Positions 7,564 through 16,667 are shown, counted from the first letter of the stretch. The stretch: 35,713 nt of DNA from RUG11788 sp964578175 (GCA_964578175.1 CAZOBH010000012.1:1-35713); one strand, 5' to 3'. The notes: a model not told the origin generated them from the letters alone. Made by a program: numbers and translations.

Positions 7564-8484
7564 TTATTTACTAGTATCTTCAATATTAATCTTATATATA
7601 ATATCTCCATTATCATCTAAACTAGTATTAATATTATTATATGCATTTTTTTGATTCTCAATATCACTTAATATTTCATTAAATGTAATCTTCTCTGATC
7701 TTTTAGTAGCTATTTCATAAGTAATTATAGTATTAATATTATTACAATAATCTTTTACATTCTTATCACATTTACCTACTAAATACTTATCTTCTACAGA
7801 ATATTCCATAATTCGTTCAAATTTAGTTTGACTATTGGCAATTATATCACTAGCTATTAACGACATCTTATTAGTAGATAAATCTATATTTAAATCAATA
7901 TTAGATTCAATAGTTCTAGAGTACTCTGATAAATAAGTTGATTCATCTAAAAGAGTTTTAATATCTTCTAAAGAGTAAATACTAACTTTCTTTTCTACTT
8001 CTTCTTCAACTACTCCATTTCTTTCAGCCATCTTTTGTTTAACATATTCATTAACTTTATCTAAATTAAACGCAAATACAATAATTAATATAAATACAAG
8101 TACGACAAAAAATGGAAACTTATGTTTTTCTTCTCCCATATTAGCTTTTTCTTCTTTAGTTTCTACTACTTTATTAAAAACACTATCTTGATTAATTTCT
8201 TCTGGTTTTAAATCTAATGATGAACTATCTACAGTTACACTAACTTCTTCAAAAGCACCTACTTCTTCTTCTTTTTCTAATACCATTTCTTTTGCATTAG
8301 TATCAATTTGGGTTTCACTAACTACATTAGTTACAGATTCAGGAGTATCTTTTGTTGAATTAACATTAATTGAGCTACTATCAACTGCAAGTGGACTAGA
8401 TGCTAAGATAGTCTTGTTTTTTTCAAGTCTTTCTTTATTTTCATCATTATCAACTACATTATCTACATTTTTATTCTCATCCAT
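7564..8484 (-). CDS. Single-pass membrane protein of unknown function
   Basis: A protein of 306 residues that I cannot assign. Residues 1-120 are acidic, rich in Ser, Val, Glu and Asn, and predicted disordered. One transmembrane helix lies at ~122-143. Residues ~165-306 form a compact polar domain, which with Lys/Arg following the helix is probably outside the cell. Two cysteines in GKCDKNVKDYC may form a disulphide. AGAGAG lies upstream of the ATG. Flanked by a terminator on the downstream side and a separate gene upstream, so probably monocistronic. Confidence 0.75.
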   Translation of the reverse strand: MDENKNVDNVVDNDENKERLEKNKTILASSPLAVDSSSINVNSTKDTPESVTNVVSETQIDTNAKEMVLEKEEEVGAFEEVSVTVDSSSLDLKPEEINQDSVFNKVVETKEEKANMGEEKHKFPFFVVLVFILIIVFAFNLDKVNEYVKQKMAERNGVVEEEVEKKVSIYSLEDIKTLLDESTYLSEYSRTIESNIDLNIDLSTNKMSLIASDIIANSQTKFERIMEYSVEDKYLVGKCDKNVKDYCNNINTIITYEIATKRSEKITFNEILSDIENQKNAYNNINTSLDDNGDIIYKINIEDTSK

Positions 8485-8547
8485 ACAATCACTCTCTTTA
8501 TTCTAATAATATATTATCATATAAATAAATATTTTAAAATAAAAAAA

Positions 8548-8563
8548 AGACTATAAATAGTCT
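8548..8563 (-). terminator. Terminator overlapping the stop codon of the 8562-9101 gene
   Basis: Six-pair stem AGACTA/TAGTCT with a 4-base loop, followed on the minus strand by eight T. The first arm includes the TAG stop. Confidence 0.7.
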
Positions 8564-9101
8564 ATATATCTTGTACTAAGTATTGAACATCATTAATAGT
8601 TGAATAAATAGTAGGTGTATCAAAATATTCTACTATTCTATTTTGACGTCTTGCACTTTTACATAAAAACTCACGGGCATTATCTGTAAAATCAAATCCA
8701 CTTGTAGAACTATCATGATTTACACAGTATAGATTGTTCCCTCTAATCATAAAATAATTATCTAAAAAATCTATTTTATATAGTAAAGTAGCTAAATCTA
8801 ATCTTCTAGCAACTATATGTTCTGCTATTCTAAAATACATTTTCAAATCTTCATTTCCTGCTTTATTTAAGTAATTAAAAGCATTATTTTTAGCGTCTTT
8901 AAAATAAAAATCATTTTCATCACTAAAAGCTAATTTTTGTAGTAATAAGTAATTATCTAATTTTCTTTTAAATAATGGATCTTCTTTAAATAAATTCTTT
9001 TTTCTTTCAAGTTCTATAATAGATCTTTCTAAATTTTTATATTCAAAAGCTATTACTTCTAAATTATCTCGAGGATTTTTTATAACAAATAATTCTCCCA
9101 T
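8562..9101 (-). CDS. Conserved-looking cytosolic protein of unknown function
   Basis: A protein of 179 residues without signal peptide or membrane helix. It is mainly alpha-helical by composition, with heptad-like leucines in the first 60 residues (NLERSIIELERKK). I do not recognise a family. The ATG at 9101 is chosen for its GGGGG eight bases upstream; an extra N-terminal stretch to 9158 would lie upstream of the promoter -10. It has its own promoter, whose -35 falls inside the terminator of the neighbouring ABC operon, and its own terminator. Stop TAG. Confidence 0.75.
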   Translation of the reverse strand: MGELFVIKNPRDNLEVIAFEYKNLERSIIELERKKNLFKEDPLFKRKLDNYLLLQKLAFSDENDFYFKDAKNNAFNYLNKAGNEDLKMYFRIAEHIVARRLDLATLLYKIDFLDNYFMIRGNNLYCVNHDSSTSGFDFTDNAREFLCKSARRQNRIVEYFDTPTIYSTINDVQYLVQDI

Positions 9102-9129
9102 ATAATATCCCCCTTTAAAATTACCGAAT

Positions 9130-9158
9130 ATTATAACAAAAAAACCTTGATAAATCAA
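9130..9158 (-). promoter_or_regulatory. Promoter of the 8562-9101 gene, embedded in a terminator
   Basis: On the minus strand, -35 TTGATT (9153-9158), 17-base spacer, extended -10 TGT-TATAAT (9130-9135). The -35 lies inside the terminator hairpin at 9141-9164. Confidence 0.65.
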
Positions 9159-9164
9159 GGTTTT
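9141..9164 (-). terminator. Intrinsic terminator of the ABC exporter operon
   Basis: Perfect 10-pair stem AAAACCTTGA/TCAAGGTTTT with a TTTA loop on the minus strand, followed by a run of T. It lies four bases after the permease stop. Confidence 0.85.
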
Positions 9165-9167
9165 ATA

Positions 9168-10556
9168 TTATTGGTTCTTTATTTCTTTTTTATTAAATAT
9201 AAATATAGAACATGCTATTAGTAATACTATGGTTATAATAGATACTACTAATGATTTTGTAAATGAACCATATACCATATATGATTTACCACCAAATAAA
9301 TATGGAGATAAATCCCAACAGTTAATTGGTAAATAACTAACTATTTTTAATTTATAGAATGTTGATGTAATAGTACTTGCAAATAAAGCTACATATCCAG
9401 CTGCAATTGATATTGCACTATTAGTAAGTAGTACATTAATTAAAAATACAAAGAACGTTATAATTAAGTATTTAGGTAATACAGCAACAAATTGTAATAA
9501 ACAATAATGTAATAAGTTGTATGGAACTATTTCATGAATGTTATAATCATAAACAAGTACTGGATCTAATAAAGTTTTAAATCCTCCTGTAAATAATCCC
9601 ATTATAACTGTATTTATTATTGCATAGATAATTGTGAATAAAACAAAGAATAATAATATAGTTAATATTTTACTAATTAATATACTAGATCTCTTAAATG
9701 GTCTTGCAAGAAGTAATTTAATAGTTCCTTTGTTAAATTCCTCTGATACTATAGTACCAGCAATTATAATAACTAAGATAGTAACCATAAAATTAGTACC
9801 AACTAATACATCTTGTAAACTAGAAGCACTACCATCTTTATATTCATCAGTATACATCTTATGATCCATCTTATATTTAACTTCAAGTAATGATTGAGAA
9901 TTATCATTTAATTCTTTTTCACTTTTATAAGAATTTTTTGATTCATTATATTGACTAACTAAATCAGGATAACTTCCAAGTTCAGTAGAATCAGTTTTAT
10001 ATGTTTCAGGTACTTTTTCTTCTATTCTATAATCAATTACTTTTATTTGATTCTCTATATATTCTCTTTCAGAATCTGACATCTTATCATTAAGACTTTT
10101 TAAATGTTCTGCTTTTTCTTCGTTAAGTAATTTTTCAAAATCAAACTTCTTAACATTTGCAAGTGCAACATCATAATCACTTTGACATTGATTTAATTCT
10201 TTTTCACTCATTTTAACGTATTCAGATTTCTTTATACAAAAAACTGAATCAAACATATAATTATCTATATAATAATATTCTGGTGAATAATAATTGTAAT
10301 TTTTTTTCAATTTATTTAACTCTTTAGTAGTTAAAGTTTGAATGTAAAAATCTAATTGATCTTCATCTTTTAAATCATAATCAGATTCATCTAATTCATA
10401 ACCCTCTAGAAATTCCATAGATTGTAAATATCCAGATTCAAGAAACTTTGTCATAGCACCTGAAATAATTGAAAATACTACTGCTAAAACTAATATTATA
10501 TATATTCCTGGTCTATGTAATCTTTTTGTTAATTCATTTTTAAATAATCTCAACAT
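9168..10556 (-). CDS. ABC-2 type transporter permease
   Basis: Membrane subunit (462 residues) of the exporter whose ATPase is encoded just upstream. It starts with the amphipathic LFKNELTKRLHRP typical of ABC-2 permeases and has a first helix at ~17-38. A long charged, helix-rich extracellular segment follows (~45-245), then about five helices including the region VSEEFNKGTIKLLLARP, a hallmark of this family. The large outer domain resembles permeases of lantibiotic-immunity or peptide-stress exporters, but the cargo cannot be read from sequence. The ATPase stop is one base before this ATG and the Shine-Dalgarno GGAGG is the ATPase's last codons, so translation is coupled. Ends in a strong terminator. 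Confidence 0.88.
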   Translation of the reverse strand: MLRLFKNELTKRLHRPGIYIILVLAVVFSIISGAMTKFLESGYLQSMEFLEGYELDESDYDLKDEDQLDFYIQTLTTKELNKLKKNYNYYSPEYYYIDNYMFDSVFCIKKSEYVKMSEKELNQCQSDYDVALANVKKFDFEKLLNEEKAEHLKSLNDKMSDSEREYIENQIKVIDYRIEEKVPETYKTDSTELGSYPDLVSQYNESKNSYKSEKELNDNSQSLLEVKYKMDHKMYTDEYKDGSASSLQDVLVGTNFMVTILVIIIAGTIVSEEFNKGTIKLLLARPFKRSSILISKILTILLFFVLFTIIYAIINTVIMGLFTGGFKTLLDPVLVYDYNIHEIVPYNLLHYCLLQFVAVLPKYLIITFFVFLINVLLTNSAISIAAGYVALFASTITSTFYKLKIVSYLPINCWDLSPYLFGGKSYMVYGSFTKSLVVSIITIVLLIACSIFIFNKKEIKNQ

Positions 10557-10557
10557 A

Positions 10558-11460
10558 TTATTTACCTCCTACTTTACTTAAGAAGGCTTCTTCTAAAGAT
10601 ACTTCTTCTTTTTCTATTGTATAAATATTATAATTATTTTCAATTAATTTAGTTAATATGCTATTAATAGACTTTTTATCAGTAAATATTCTTACTTTTC
10701 CATTATCTATTATTTTAAATTCTGTATCTAATACTTTTTTAAGTCCTCGTGTTGAATTAACTGTAAATATAAATGATCCTTTACCAACTTCTTTTACTTC
10801 ATCCATTGATGCTAGAGCTATTACTTCTCCTTCTTTAATAATACATACATCAGTACAGAAATTATCTAATTCGGCTAGATTATGACTAGAGATTAATACT
10901 CCTATCTTCTCTTCTTTTACTAATTTTTTAAGTAAATCTCTTAATTCTTTAATACCTTCTGGATCTAATCCATTAGTAGGTTCATCTAATATTAACAAAT
11001 TAGGCTTTTGAATAAGTGCAGCACCTATTCCTAATCTTTGTCTCATACCAAGACTATATTTGGATATCTTTTCATTAATTACAGGTTTAAGTCCAATCAA
11101 ATCTATAATATCATCAATTCTACCTTGATCTACTCCATCATATAAATTAGCAATTAATTCAAGATTCTTTCTACCAGATAAATACATGTATAAATCAGGA
11201 TTTTCTACAATAGTACCAACTTTTTCAATTGCTTTTGTAAATTCTTTTTTAATATCAAACCCATTTATTATAACTGTACCTTTATCTATTGTTTGAAGAC
11301 CAATTATTAATTTAATAGTTGTTGTTTTACCTGATCCATTAGGTCCGATAAAACCTAAAATTTCACCAGGTTTAACACAAAAAGAAACATCTTTTAAAAC
11401 TTGTTTTTTACCAAATTTTTTATTGATGTTTTTAACTTCTAAAATATTCTCTGTTTCCAT
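10558..11460 (-). CDS. ABC transporter ATP-binding protein (BcrA/CcmA-like)
   Basis: ATPase subunit (300 residues) of the exporter with the permease at 9168-10556. Seen: Walker A GPNGSGKTT near residue 40, Q-loop region ENPDLYMYLSG, signature YSLGMRQRLGIG, Walker B NLLILDEPTNGLDPEG and the H-loop ISSHNLAEL. A ~80-residue C-terminal extension ends in the EEVSLEEAFL motif seen in antibiotic- and lantibiotic-type exporters. AGGGTGGTG precedes the ATG. The promoter at 11486-11514 drives both genes. Confidence 0.93.
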   Translation of the reverse strand: METENILEVKNINKKFGKKQVLKDVSFCVKPGEILGFIGPNGSGKTTTIKLIIGLQTIDKGTVIINGFDIKKEFTKAIEKVGTIVENPDLYMYLSGRKNLELIANLYDGVDQGRIDDIIDLIGLKPVINEKISKYSLGMRQRLGIGAALIQKPNLLILDEPTNGLDPEGIKELRDLLKKLVKEEKIGVLISSHNLAELDNFCTDVCIIKEGEVIALASMDEVKEVGKGSFIFTVNSTRGLKKVLDTEFKIIDNGKVRIFTDKKSINSILTKLIENNYNIYTIEKEEVSLEEAFLSKVGGK

Positions 11461-11485
11461 AGTTTCACCACCCTAAATATATTTT

Positions 11486-11514
11486 ATTATATAGAATAAA
11501 AATATAATAATCAA
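11486..11514 (-). promoter_or_regulatory. Promoter of the ABC exporter operon
   Basis: On the minus strand, -35 TTGATT (11509-11514), 17-base spacer, -10 TATAAT (11486-11491), 26 bases before the ATPase ATG. Confidence 0.65.
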
Positions 11515-11523
11515 TCACTAATA

Positions 11524-11934
11524 TTAAAACATTTTTATTAAATTAGAATTATTTATATACATTGTTAATTCTTTGTATTTATCATCATATGCATAAGCTT
11601 GTGGAGGGTTAAATTTAAACTCTTTTCTAAGTCTATCTAAACTAATTGGTTTATCTAATTTATATAGATGTTTAATTTGATATGCATACCTAGTACTTTT
11701 AAGTCCTTTGTTAAATAAATCATTTCCATATCCATCTTCTAATATCTTATCAGGATACTCTACGACTTTTCCAATATCTATCACATATTTTAAAGAACAA
11801 GTCGGACTACTTTCATATACAAATAGTCTATTTATTTCTTGTTTTGGATAATAGTTTCTAAACTCATAATTCTTAATTCTTTCTACAATCCTATTTAAAT
11901 GAATTGGTTTAATACTAATATAAATTGCTTTCAT
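11524..11934 (-). CDS. ASCH/PUA-fold small protein, probable RNA or nucleotide binder
   Basis: A protein of 136 residues beginning MKAIYISIKPIHLNRI, followed by YEFRNYYP. This matches the ASCH pattern in which SIKP begins the first strand and a KxxEFR-like strand follows. ASCH domains share the PUA fold and bind RNA or modified nucleosides. The remaining part holds short strands and basic patches, consistent with the fold; the size is usual for a stand-alone ASCH protein. The Shine-Dalgarno is weak (GGTGA). A TGT-TATATT sequence just upstream could be the -10. Assignment rests on the N-terminal motif only. Confidence 0.65.
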   Translation of the reverse strand: MKAIYISIKPIHLNRIVERIKNYEFRNYYPKQEINRLFVYESSPTCSLKYVIDIGKVVEYPDKILEDGYGNDLFNKGLKSTRYAYQIKHLYKLDKPISLDRLRKEFKFNPPQAYAYDDKYKELTMYINNSNLIKMF

Positions 11935-11962
11935 TAAATCACCAATATAAATATAACATAAA

Positions 11963-11986
11963 AAGAAAACTATAATTAGTTTTCTT
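11963..11986 (-). terminator. Terminator overlapping the stop of the 11985-12728 gene
   Basis: Perfect 10-pair stem AAGAAAACTA/TAGTTTTCTT with a 4-base loop, followed by T-rich sequence on the minus strand. Confidence 0.75.
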
Positions 11987-12728
11987 ATTCTTTTACTATT
12001 TCAGATGAATCAAATATATAATTTTTTCCATCTCTATAAAAAGTCATTCTATATAAAGTGCCTTTTTCTATTAATGAATCATCTACTTTAGTTCCACTTG
12101 CTGCATCAAATGAAGCAACTTTTTTAGTTAGTTCAAAATCACTATAATAATCAAATGTACCATTAACTTGATCAGCATTTAAAAATAATACTCTTACATC
12201 AATTGATAATTTATTAGCTTCCGTTCTTCCACCAACTATTTTATATTCATTTTGATATACACATACTCCACCACAATCTTCATTTGTCTTTTTATAAGAA
12301 TTACTATCATCATCATATTTATAAGTAGGACATGAAAAATATGTAGTATCTAAGTATGAGTAATTAGCTCCAAAAATATGTAATAACTCATTATGAAATT
12401 CTTTCTTACTTATCTCTTCTTTATCTCCAATATTACCAAGAACTGTTTCATATACAAAATCATTAGATAAATCATCAACAGTTACTTTTTTATTAGTAAA
12501 ATATGTAGTTATATTAACACCACATTGATTAACTTTCTTTGCTGCTTGTAACTTATTAAAATTACTAGTAATCAATTCGTCATTAACATCTAATTCTACT
12601 ACTTTTTTAGCTTCTTTTATTAATGCATCATGTCTTACAAAAGCATATATATAGTATGAAGCTACTAATGCAACTATAACAATTACAGTAATTATTAATC
12701 TCTTTTTTAATTTGGCATACTTCTCCAT
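11985..12728 (-). CDS. Membrane-anchored extracytoplasmic protein of unknown function
   Basis: A protein of 247 residues with a basic N-terminus and one transmembrane helix (~10-30), then a probably extracellular domain. Four or five cysteines (QCG, FSCP, EDCGGVC) suggest disulphide bonding, which fits an outside location. The C-terminal ~90 residues look beta-rich. No family recognised. AGGTG lies ten bases before the ATG. Its own terminator overlaps its stop, and the alr terminator lies upstream, so it is probably monocistronic. Confidence 0.72.
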   Translation of the reverse strand: MEKYAKLKKRLIITVIVIVALVASYYIYAFVRHDALIKEAKKVVELDVNDELITSNFNKLQAAKKVNQCGVNITTYFTNKKVTVDDLSNDFVYETVLGNIGDKEEISKKEFHNELLHIFGANYSYLDTTYFSCPTYKYDDDSNSYKKTNEDCGGVCVYQNEYKIVGGRTEANKLSIDVRVLFLNADQVNGTFDYYSDFELTKKVASFDAASGTKVDDSLIEKGTLYRMTFYRDGKNYIFDSSEIVKE

Positions 12729-12790
12729 TTCAACACCTATCTTTCTTTTTACAACCCTCTACTTTAAATTAATTATATAACATAATAAAA

Positions 12791-12816
12791 AAAATAACTA
12801 TTTAATAGTTACTTTT
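12791..12816 (-). terminator. Intrinsic terminator of the murL-murD-alr operon
   Basis: Stem TAACTA/TAGTTA extended by four A-T pairs past a one-base bulge, 5-base loop, T-rich tail on the minus strand. It lies 20 bases after the alr stop. Confidence 0.65.
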
Positions 12817-12835
12817 TTTAAATTTATTTACATAT

Positions 12836-13906
12836 CTATATAAAATCTCTTTCTACTCTATCTGATATAGTAGATATAATTTCATAATTAATAGTATTTA
12901 ATTCATTTGCTACATCTTCTAATTTAATTAAATTATTATCCCAAATGTATACGAAATCTCCTTCTTTTACATCTGGAATATCGGTTACATCAATCATAAA
13001 TGAATCCATGCATATAGTACCTATAATAGGAGCTAATCTATTGTTAATTACAACTTTTCCTTTATTAGATAATTCTCTTCTAATACCATCTGCATATCCA
13101 ATTCCAACTGTTGCAACTTTTGTTCTTTTATCAGTTATATATTTTCTTCCATAACTAATACTAGTACCTGTATCTACTTCTTTAATATAAGTAATTTTAG
13201 CTTTTAATTTTGCAATAGGTTCTAAATTAATATTTGAATTAGTACAACTTTCATATCCATAAAGAATAATACCAGGTCTATATAAATTACATATATCTAA
13301 ATTATAATTTAATAATCCAGTAGAAGCTTGAGCATGAATATATTTAAAATTAAATTTATTTTTTAATCTATTTACACATTCTTTAAATATATCTAATTGT
13401 TTATTAGTAAAATCAGAATCTACATCAGGAACAGATAAATGAGTATATATTCCTTCTACATTTATATTAGGATACTTTTTAATTAATTCAGATACATAAT
13501 CTAATTCATTTGGATTAACACCAGTTCTACCCATACCTGTTTCAATTTCAATATGAATTGTTACTTTCTTTTTTTTCATACCTAATTCTTTAATAAATTC
13601 TAAAGAAGATACTCCTACTGTAATATTATATTTTATAATATTATCTATATCATCTATAGTTGGTTGATTAAGAACAAATATTTCATTATTAAAACCTAGA
13701 TTTCTTAATTCAATTCCTTCTTTAACTATTGCAACACCAACTATATTAAAATCTTTTATTAAATCTAATCTTTTATTTATATAGGTACCATATCCATTTG
13801 CTTTAATAATAGGCATTATTTCTTGATTGTTTAAATAATTTTTAATACTTTCTACATTTCTTTTAAAAGAGTTAGTATCTATCTCTAATATTGCTTGTCT
13901 TTCCAT
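12836..13906 (-). CDS. alr: Alanine racemase
   Basis: PLP enzyme interconverting L- and D-alanine to supply D-Ala for the muropeptide end. Seen: AILEID, then PIIKANGYG with the PLP-binding lysine, ETGMGRTG, ISYGRKY, and VGIGYADG with the catalytic tyrosine, followed by GTICMDSFMIDVT. The ATG at 13906 is one base beyond the murD stop and aligns with the usual Alr N-terminus (EIDTNSFKRNV), giving 356 residues. A frame start at 13951 would overlap murD by 44 bases and adds residues not seen in the family. Last gene of the murL-murD-alr operon. Stop TAG. Confidence 0.95.
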   Translation of the reverse strand: MERQAILEIDTNSFKRNVESIKNYLNNQEIMPIIKANGYGTYINKRLDLIKDFNIVGVAIVKEGIELRNLGFNNEIFVLNQPTIDDIDNIIKYNITVGVSSLEFIKELGMKKKKVTIHIEIETGMGRTGVNPNELDYVSELIKKYPNINVEGIYTHLSVPDVDSDFTNKQLDIFKECVNRLKNKFNFKYIHAQASTGLLNYNLDICNLYRPGIILYGYESCTNSNINLEPIAKLKAKITYIKEVDTGTSISYGRKYITDKRTKVATVGIGYADGIRRELSNKGKVVINNRLAPIIGTICMDSFMIDVTDIPDVKEGDFVYIWDNNLIKLEDVANELNTINYEIISTISDRVERDFI

Positions 13907-13907
13907 A

Positions 13908-15257
13908 TTATTCTCTAACAAGCTCCTTAAATCTATTTCCTCTTTCTTCAAAGTTTTTAAAAGTATTATATGATGCTGCTGCAGGTGACATTAAACATAC
14001 TTCTTTATCTTTAGTTACTTCTTTAGCTTTCTTAACAGCTTCTTCTAAATCTTTAACTAAATATACATTTATATTTTTATTAGTAATACTATTACCTATC
14101 TTTTCACCAGTAGTAGGCATACATATTAAATTAGTTAAATCACTATTATTTAAATAATCTATTAGTTTAGAATAATCAATTCCTCTATCTAAACCACCTA
14201 TAATTAAACTATTAACTTTAATAGATTCCATAGCGTTAATACATGCTTCTGGTATGGTTGATATTGAATCATTATAATATGTAACTCCATTATATGTACC
14301 AACTAATTCCATTCTATGTGGAAGAGATTCAAAACTATTAATAGTTTCAATTGCTTTATCCAAATCTAATTTTAAAACATCAGCTAAAGCAAGTATAAAC
14401 ATAATATTATTAAGATTATGTCTACCTAATAATTTTCTTTCAGAATTTCCATCATATACCTTTTTACCATTTATATAAATATAATTATCTTTAATATATA
14501 CTGGATATTTATTATTATCAGTAAATGTAATACCAATTCTATTAGCATTTGTTTCAAACTTTTTATTTTTTTCATTTATTAGTTTAGAATCTGCATTATA
14601 AAAATAGTAATCAGTATCATTTTGATGACTAAAAATATTACATTTTGCTTCAATATAATTATCATAACTTCGATAATGATCTAAATGTTCTTCATATACA
14701 TTTAAAAATATAGAATAATTAGGTGAATAATGCATAAATTCTAATTGATGACATCCCATCTCTAAGACAAGATAATCAACATCTTCTAAATCTTCTATTA
14801 CTTCAAATACAGCAAGTCCAATATTACCTGCAAAAGTAGTTTTATAACCTTGATCTTTAATCATTTGATATATTAAAGAACTAGTAGTACTCTTTCCTTT
14901 AGTCCCAGTAACACCAATAACTTTTCCTTTATAAAATCTAAGTAATAATTCTAATTCAGAAGATATTTTATCCTTTATATTTGTAAGATCAATTTTATTA
15001 AAAGGAATTCCAGGAGATTTCATGATTAAATCATATTCGTCCATCGTATCCATATATGTTTCCCCTAATATAAAATCTACATATAAATCATCTTTTACTA
15101 GTTCATCTTCTGCTATTTTTATATTTGAATCTCCAATAGTTAAATGTTTCTCTGGTAAATATTTTCTTATTAATTTATAAGTTGCTTTTCCTTCTCTACC
15201 AAATCCTAATATAATTATTTCTTTATCTTTTAAATAATCAATTATATCTTTAATCAT
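13908..15257 (-). CDS. murD: MurD, UDP-MurNAc-L-Ala:glutamate ligase (likely L-Glu-using MurD2 type)
   Basis: Mur ligase adding glutamate to UDP-MurNAc-L-alanine with ATP. It has 449 residues. N-terminal Rossmann domain with ILGFGREGKAT (~16-25), PGIP (~82-85), ATP P-loop GVTGTKGKST (~115-124), EMGCHQLEF, and the C-terminal ligase region with YNDSISTIPEA and GGLDRG. The ATG at 15257 overlaps the murL stop by eight bases; a longer frame to 15311 lies wholly inside murL and is rejected. Classical MurD uses D-Glu. The directly preceding murL gene suggests this enzyme adds L-Glu, as MurD2 does in Xanthomonas. That specificity is inference from context; I see no residue that proves it. Confidence 0.9.
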   Translation of the reverse strand: MIKDIIDYLKDKEIIILGFGREGKATYKLIRKYLPEKHLTIGDSNIKIAEDELVKDDLYVDFILGETYMDTMDEYDLIMKSPGIPFNKIDLTNIKDKISSELELLLRFYKGKVIGVTGTKGKSTTSSLIYQMIKDQGYKTTFAGNIGLAVFEVIEDLEDVDYLVLEMGCHQLEFMHYSPNYSIFLNVYEEHLDHYRSYDNYIEAKCNIFSHQNDTDYYFYNADSKLINEKNKKFETNANRIGITFTDNNKYPVYIKDNYIYINGKKVYDGNSERKLLGRHNLNNIMFILALADVLKLDLDKAIETINSFESLPHRMELVGTYNGVTYYNDSISTIPEACINAMESIKVNSLIIGGLDRGIDYSKLIDYLNNSDLTNLICMPTTGEKIGNSITNKNINVYLVKDLEEAVKKAKEVTKDKEVCLMSPAAASYNTFKNFEERGNRFKELVRE

Positions 15258-16617
15258 TAAATACCATCTCCCTAAGTAGTTTTTCTTGTTCTTCTGATAA
15301 ATTATTATCATTATTCCATCTTTTTGTTAAGTCATTATTAGTATCTTCTAATTCATAATGATCTTTATAATATTTTAATAAATAAGGAAGTTCTTCATCT
15401 TTTAATTCATTAATAGTTAGAGTAATAGCGTATCTTACTTCTTCAAAAGTACCAACGCATTCAAATGGTTTTAACTTACCATGACCTGATAAATCTACAA
15501 AAGTATCTAACATATCTTCTCTTTCAAATAAATTTTCATTAAATATTTCTAATAACTTATCTTTATATAGGAATGGAGAAAGAATAGTAAATACAAATAA
15601 ACATTTAGGACAATTACAACACCATATCCATTCTTCATTTTTACTTCCAAGATTACAACTTTTAAATACTTTATGATATTTATCTAATTTAGAGAATGTC
15701 TTAGCTATTTCAAATTCATTTAAAGGTCTTAAGAAACTAAAATATTGAACTGGTACATTTAAAGATTTTGCTACATATTCTCTAAAATCATTTTCATATT
15801 CCAAACTCTTAGAATATTGATGATTAATCTTTTCTTCATCTAAATTATCTTCATTAGCGGAATCTTCATTACTTAAAGCAATATATTTAGTATTAGTTAA
15901 ATATCCTACTATTACACCAAGAAATGAAAGAACAGCAGATAATGGAGTATGTCCATTTATAAATCCTTCATTATTCAATTCAATTAATTGTTTATCAATT
16001 GTTCTATATACTTCAATTATGTGGTCATCTAAAAACCCTGCTACTTCAGCACATCCTATCGTAGGTTTCTTAGGATTCATAATAAATGCATAATTATCTT
16101 TACTCTTATTTAATGTTTCAATAGTTACAATACTATCTTTTCCTCCACCAATCGGAAATATATAGTTACTGTATTCTTTATCAATCATAGATAGATTGAA
16201 TCTAGTACCTTTACATTTAATGTTTATAAACTCATCTATACTAAGTTTTATTTTATTACGATATCTAAGTTCTCCTAGTCCATTAAAATAAATCTTTTTC
16301 CAAAAAGATATTTCATAATCATTTAAAGAACCACATTCAATAATTAAATTATAAGAAAAAGTTGATTTCCAATATGAAATTAATTCAATCATTCCCATAT
16401 TAAATACTAAGTTTTTAAAATAATCATTATTTATATCTTCTTTAATATAACTTTTCTTTTTAATCTTTATAACTGGATTAAATTCACATAAATTTGTAAT
16501 TATAAATTTATATTTTAAATAAATATAATCATTATCTTCTTCTATTAAATAATTCTTATATATAAACTCATTATATTTATTTCTTATTTCATCTACTCTT
16601 TCATTATTATCTAACAT
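15250..16617 (-). CDS. murL: MurL, UDP-MurNAc-L-Ala-L-Glu epimerase
   Basis: ATP-dependent epimerase that converts the L-Glu of UDP-MurNAc-L-Ala-L-Glu to D-Glu, an alternative to glutamate racemase. A protein of 455 residues, about the family length. Family marks: FPIGGGKDSIVTIE (a PP-loop-like nucleotide site, ~190), IALSNEDSANE, a histidine plus QYSKSLEYE, FSFLRPLNE, the four-cysteine region CNLG..CCNCPKC, and C-terminal GHGKLKPFECVGTFEEVR. AGGAAGTG precedes the ATG. It overlaps murD by eight bases, with alr one base further, so all three are co-translated. Assigned from remembered family motifs plus the murD neighbour. Confidence 0.87.
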   Translation of the reverse strand: MLDNNERVDEIRNKYNEFIYKNYLIEEDNDYIYLKYKFIITNLCEFNPVIKIKKKSYIKEDINNDYFKNLVFNMGMIELISYWKSTFSYNLIIECGSLNDYEISFWKKIYFNGLGELRYRNKIKLSIDEFINIKCKGTRFNLSMIDKEYSNYIFPIGGGKDSIVTIETLNKSKDNYAFIMNPKKPTIGCAEVAGFLDDHIIEVYRTIDKQLIELNNEGFINGHTPLSAVLSFLGVIVGYLTNTKYIALSNEDSANEDNLDEEKINHQYSKSLEYENDFREYVAKSLNVPVQYFSFLRPLNEFEIAKTFSKLDKYHKVFKSCNLGSKNEEWIWCCNCPKCLFVFTILSPFLYKDKLLEIFNENLFEREDMLDTFVDLSGHGKLKPFECVGTFEEVRYAITLTINELKDEELPYLLKYYKDHYELEDTNNDLTKRWNNDNNLSEEQEKLLREMVFND

Positions 16618-16645
16618 TATTTCACTTCCTAATTAATCTATGTTT

Positions 16646-16654
16646 ATTATATCA
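16646..16654 (-). promoter_or_regulatory. Extended -10 promoter of the murL-murD-alr operon
   Basis: TGA-TATAAT on the minus strand, -10 at 16646-16651, 28 bases upstream of the murL ATG. The -35 region is T-rich with no match. Confidence 0.55.
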
Positions 16655-16667
16655 TAAAAATATATAA

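Noticed and set aside
13907..13951. Upstream ATG of alr at 13951
   Set aside because: It lies inside murD and adds residues not seen in alanine racemases; the ATG at 13906 matches the family N-terminus.
15258..15311. Upstream ATG of murD at 15311
   Set aside because: Lies wholly inside murL; the ATG at 15257 gives the normal MurD N-terminus.
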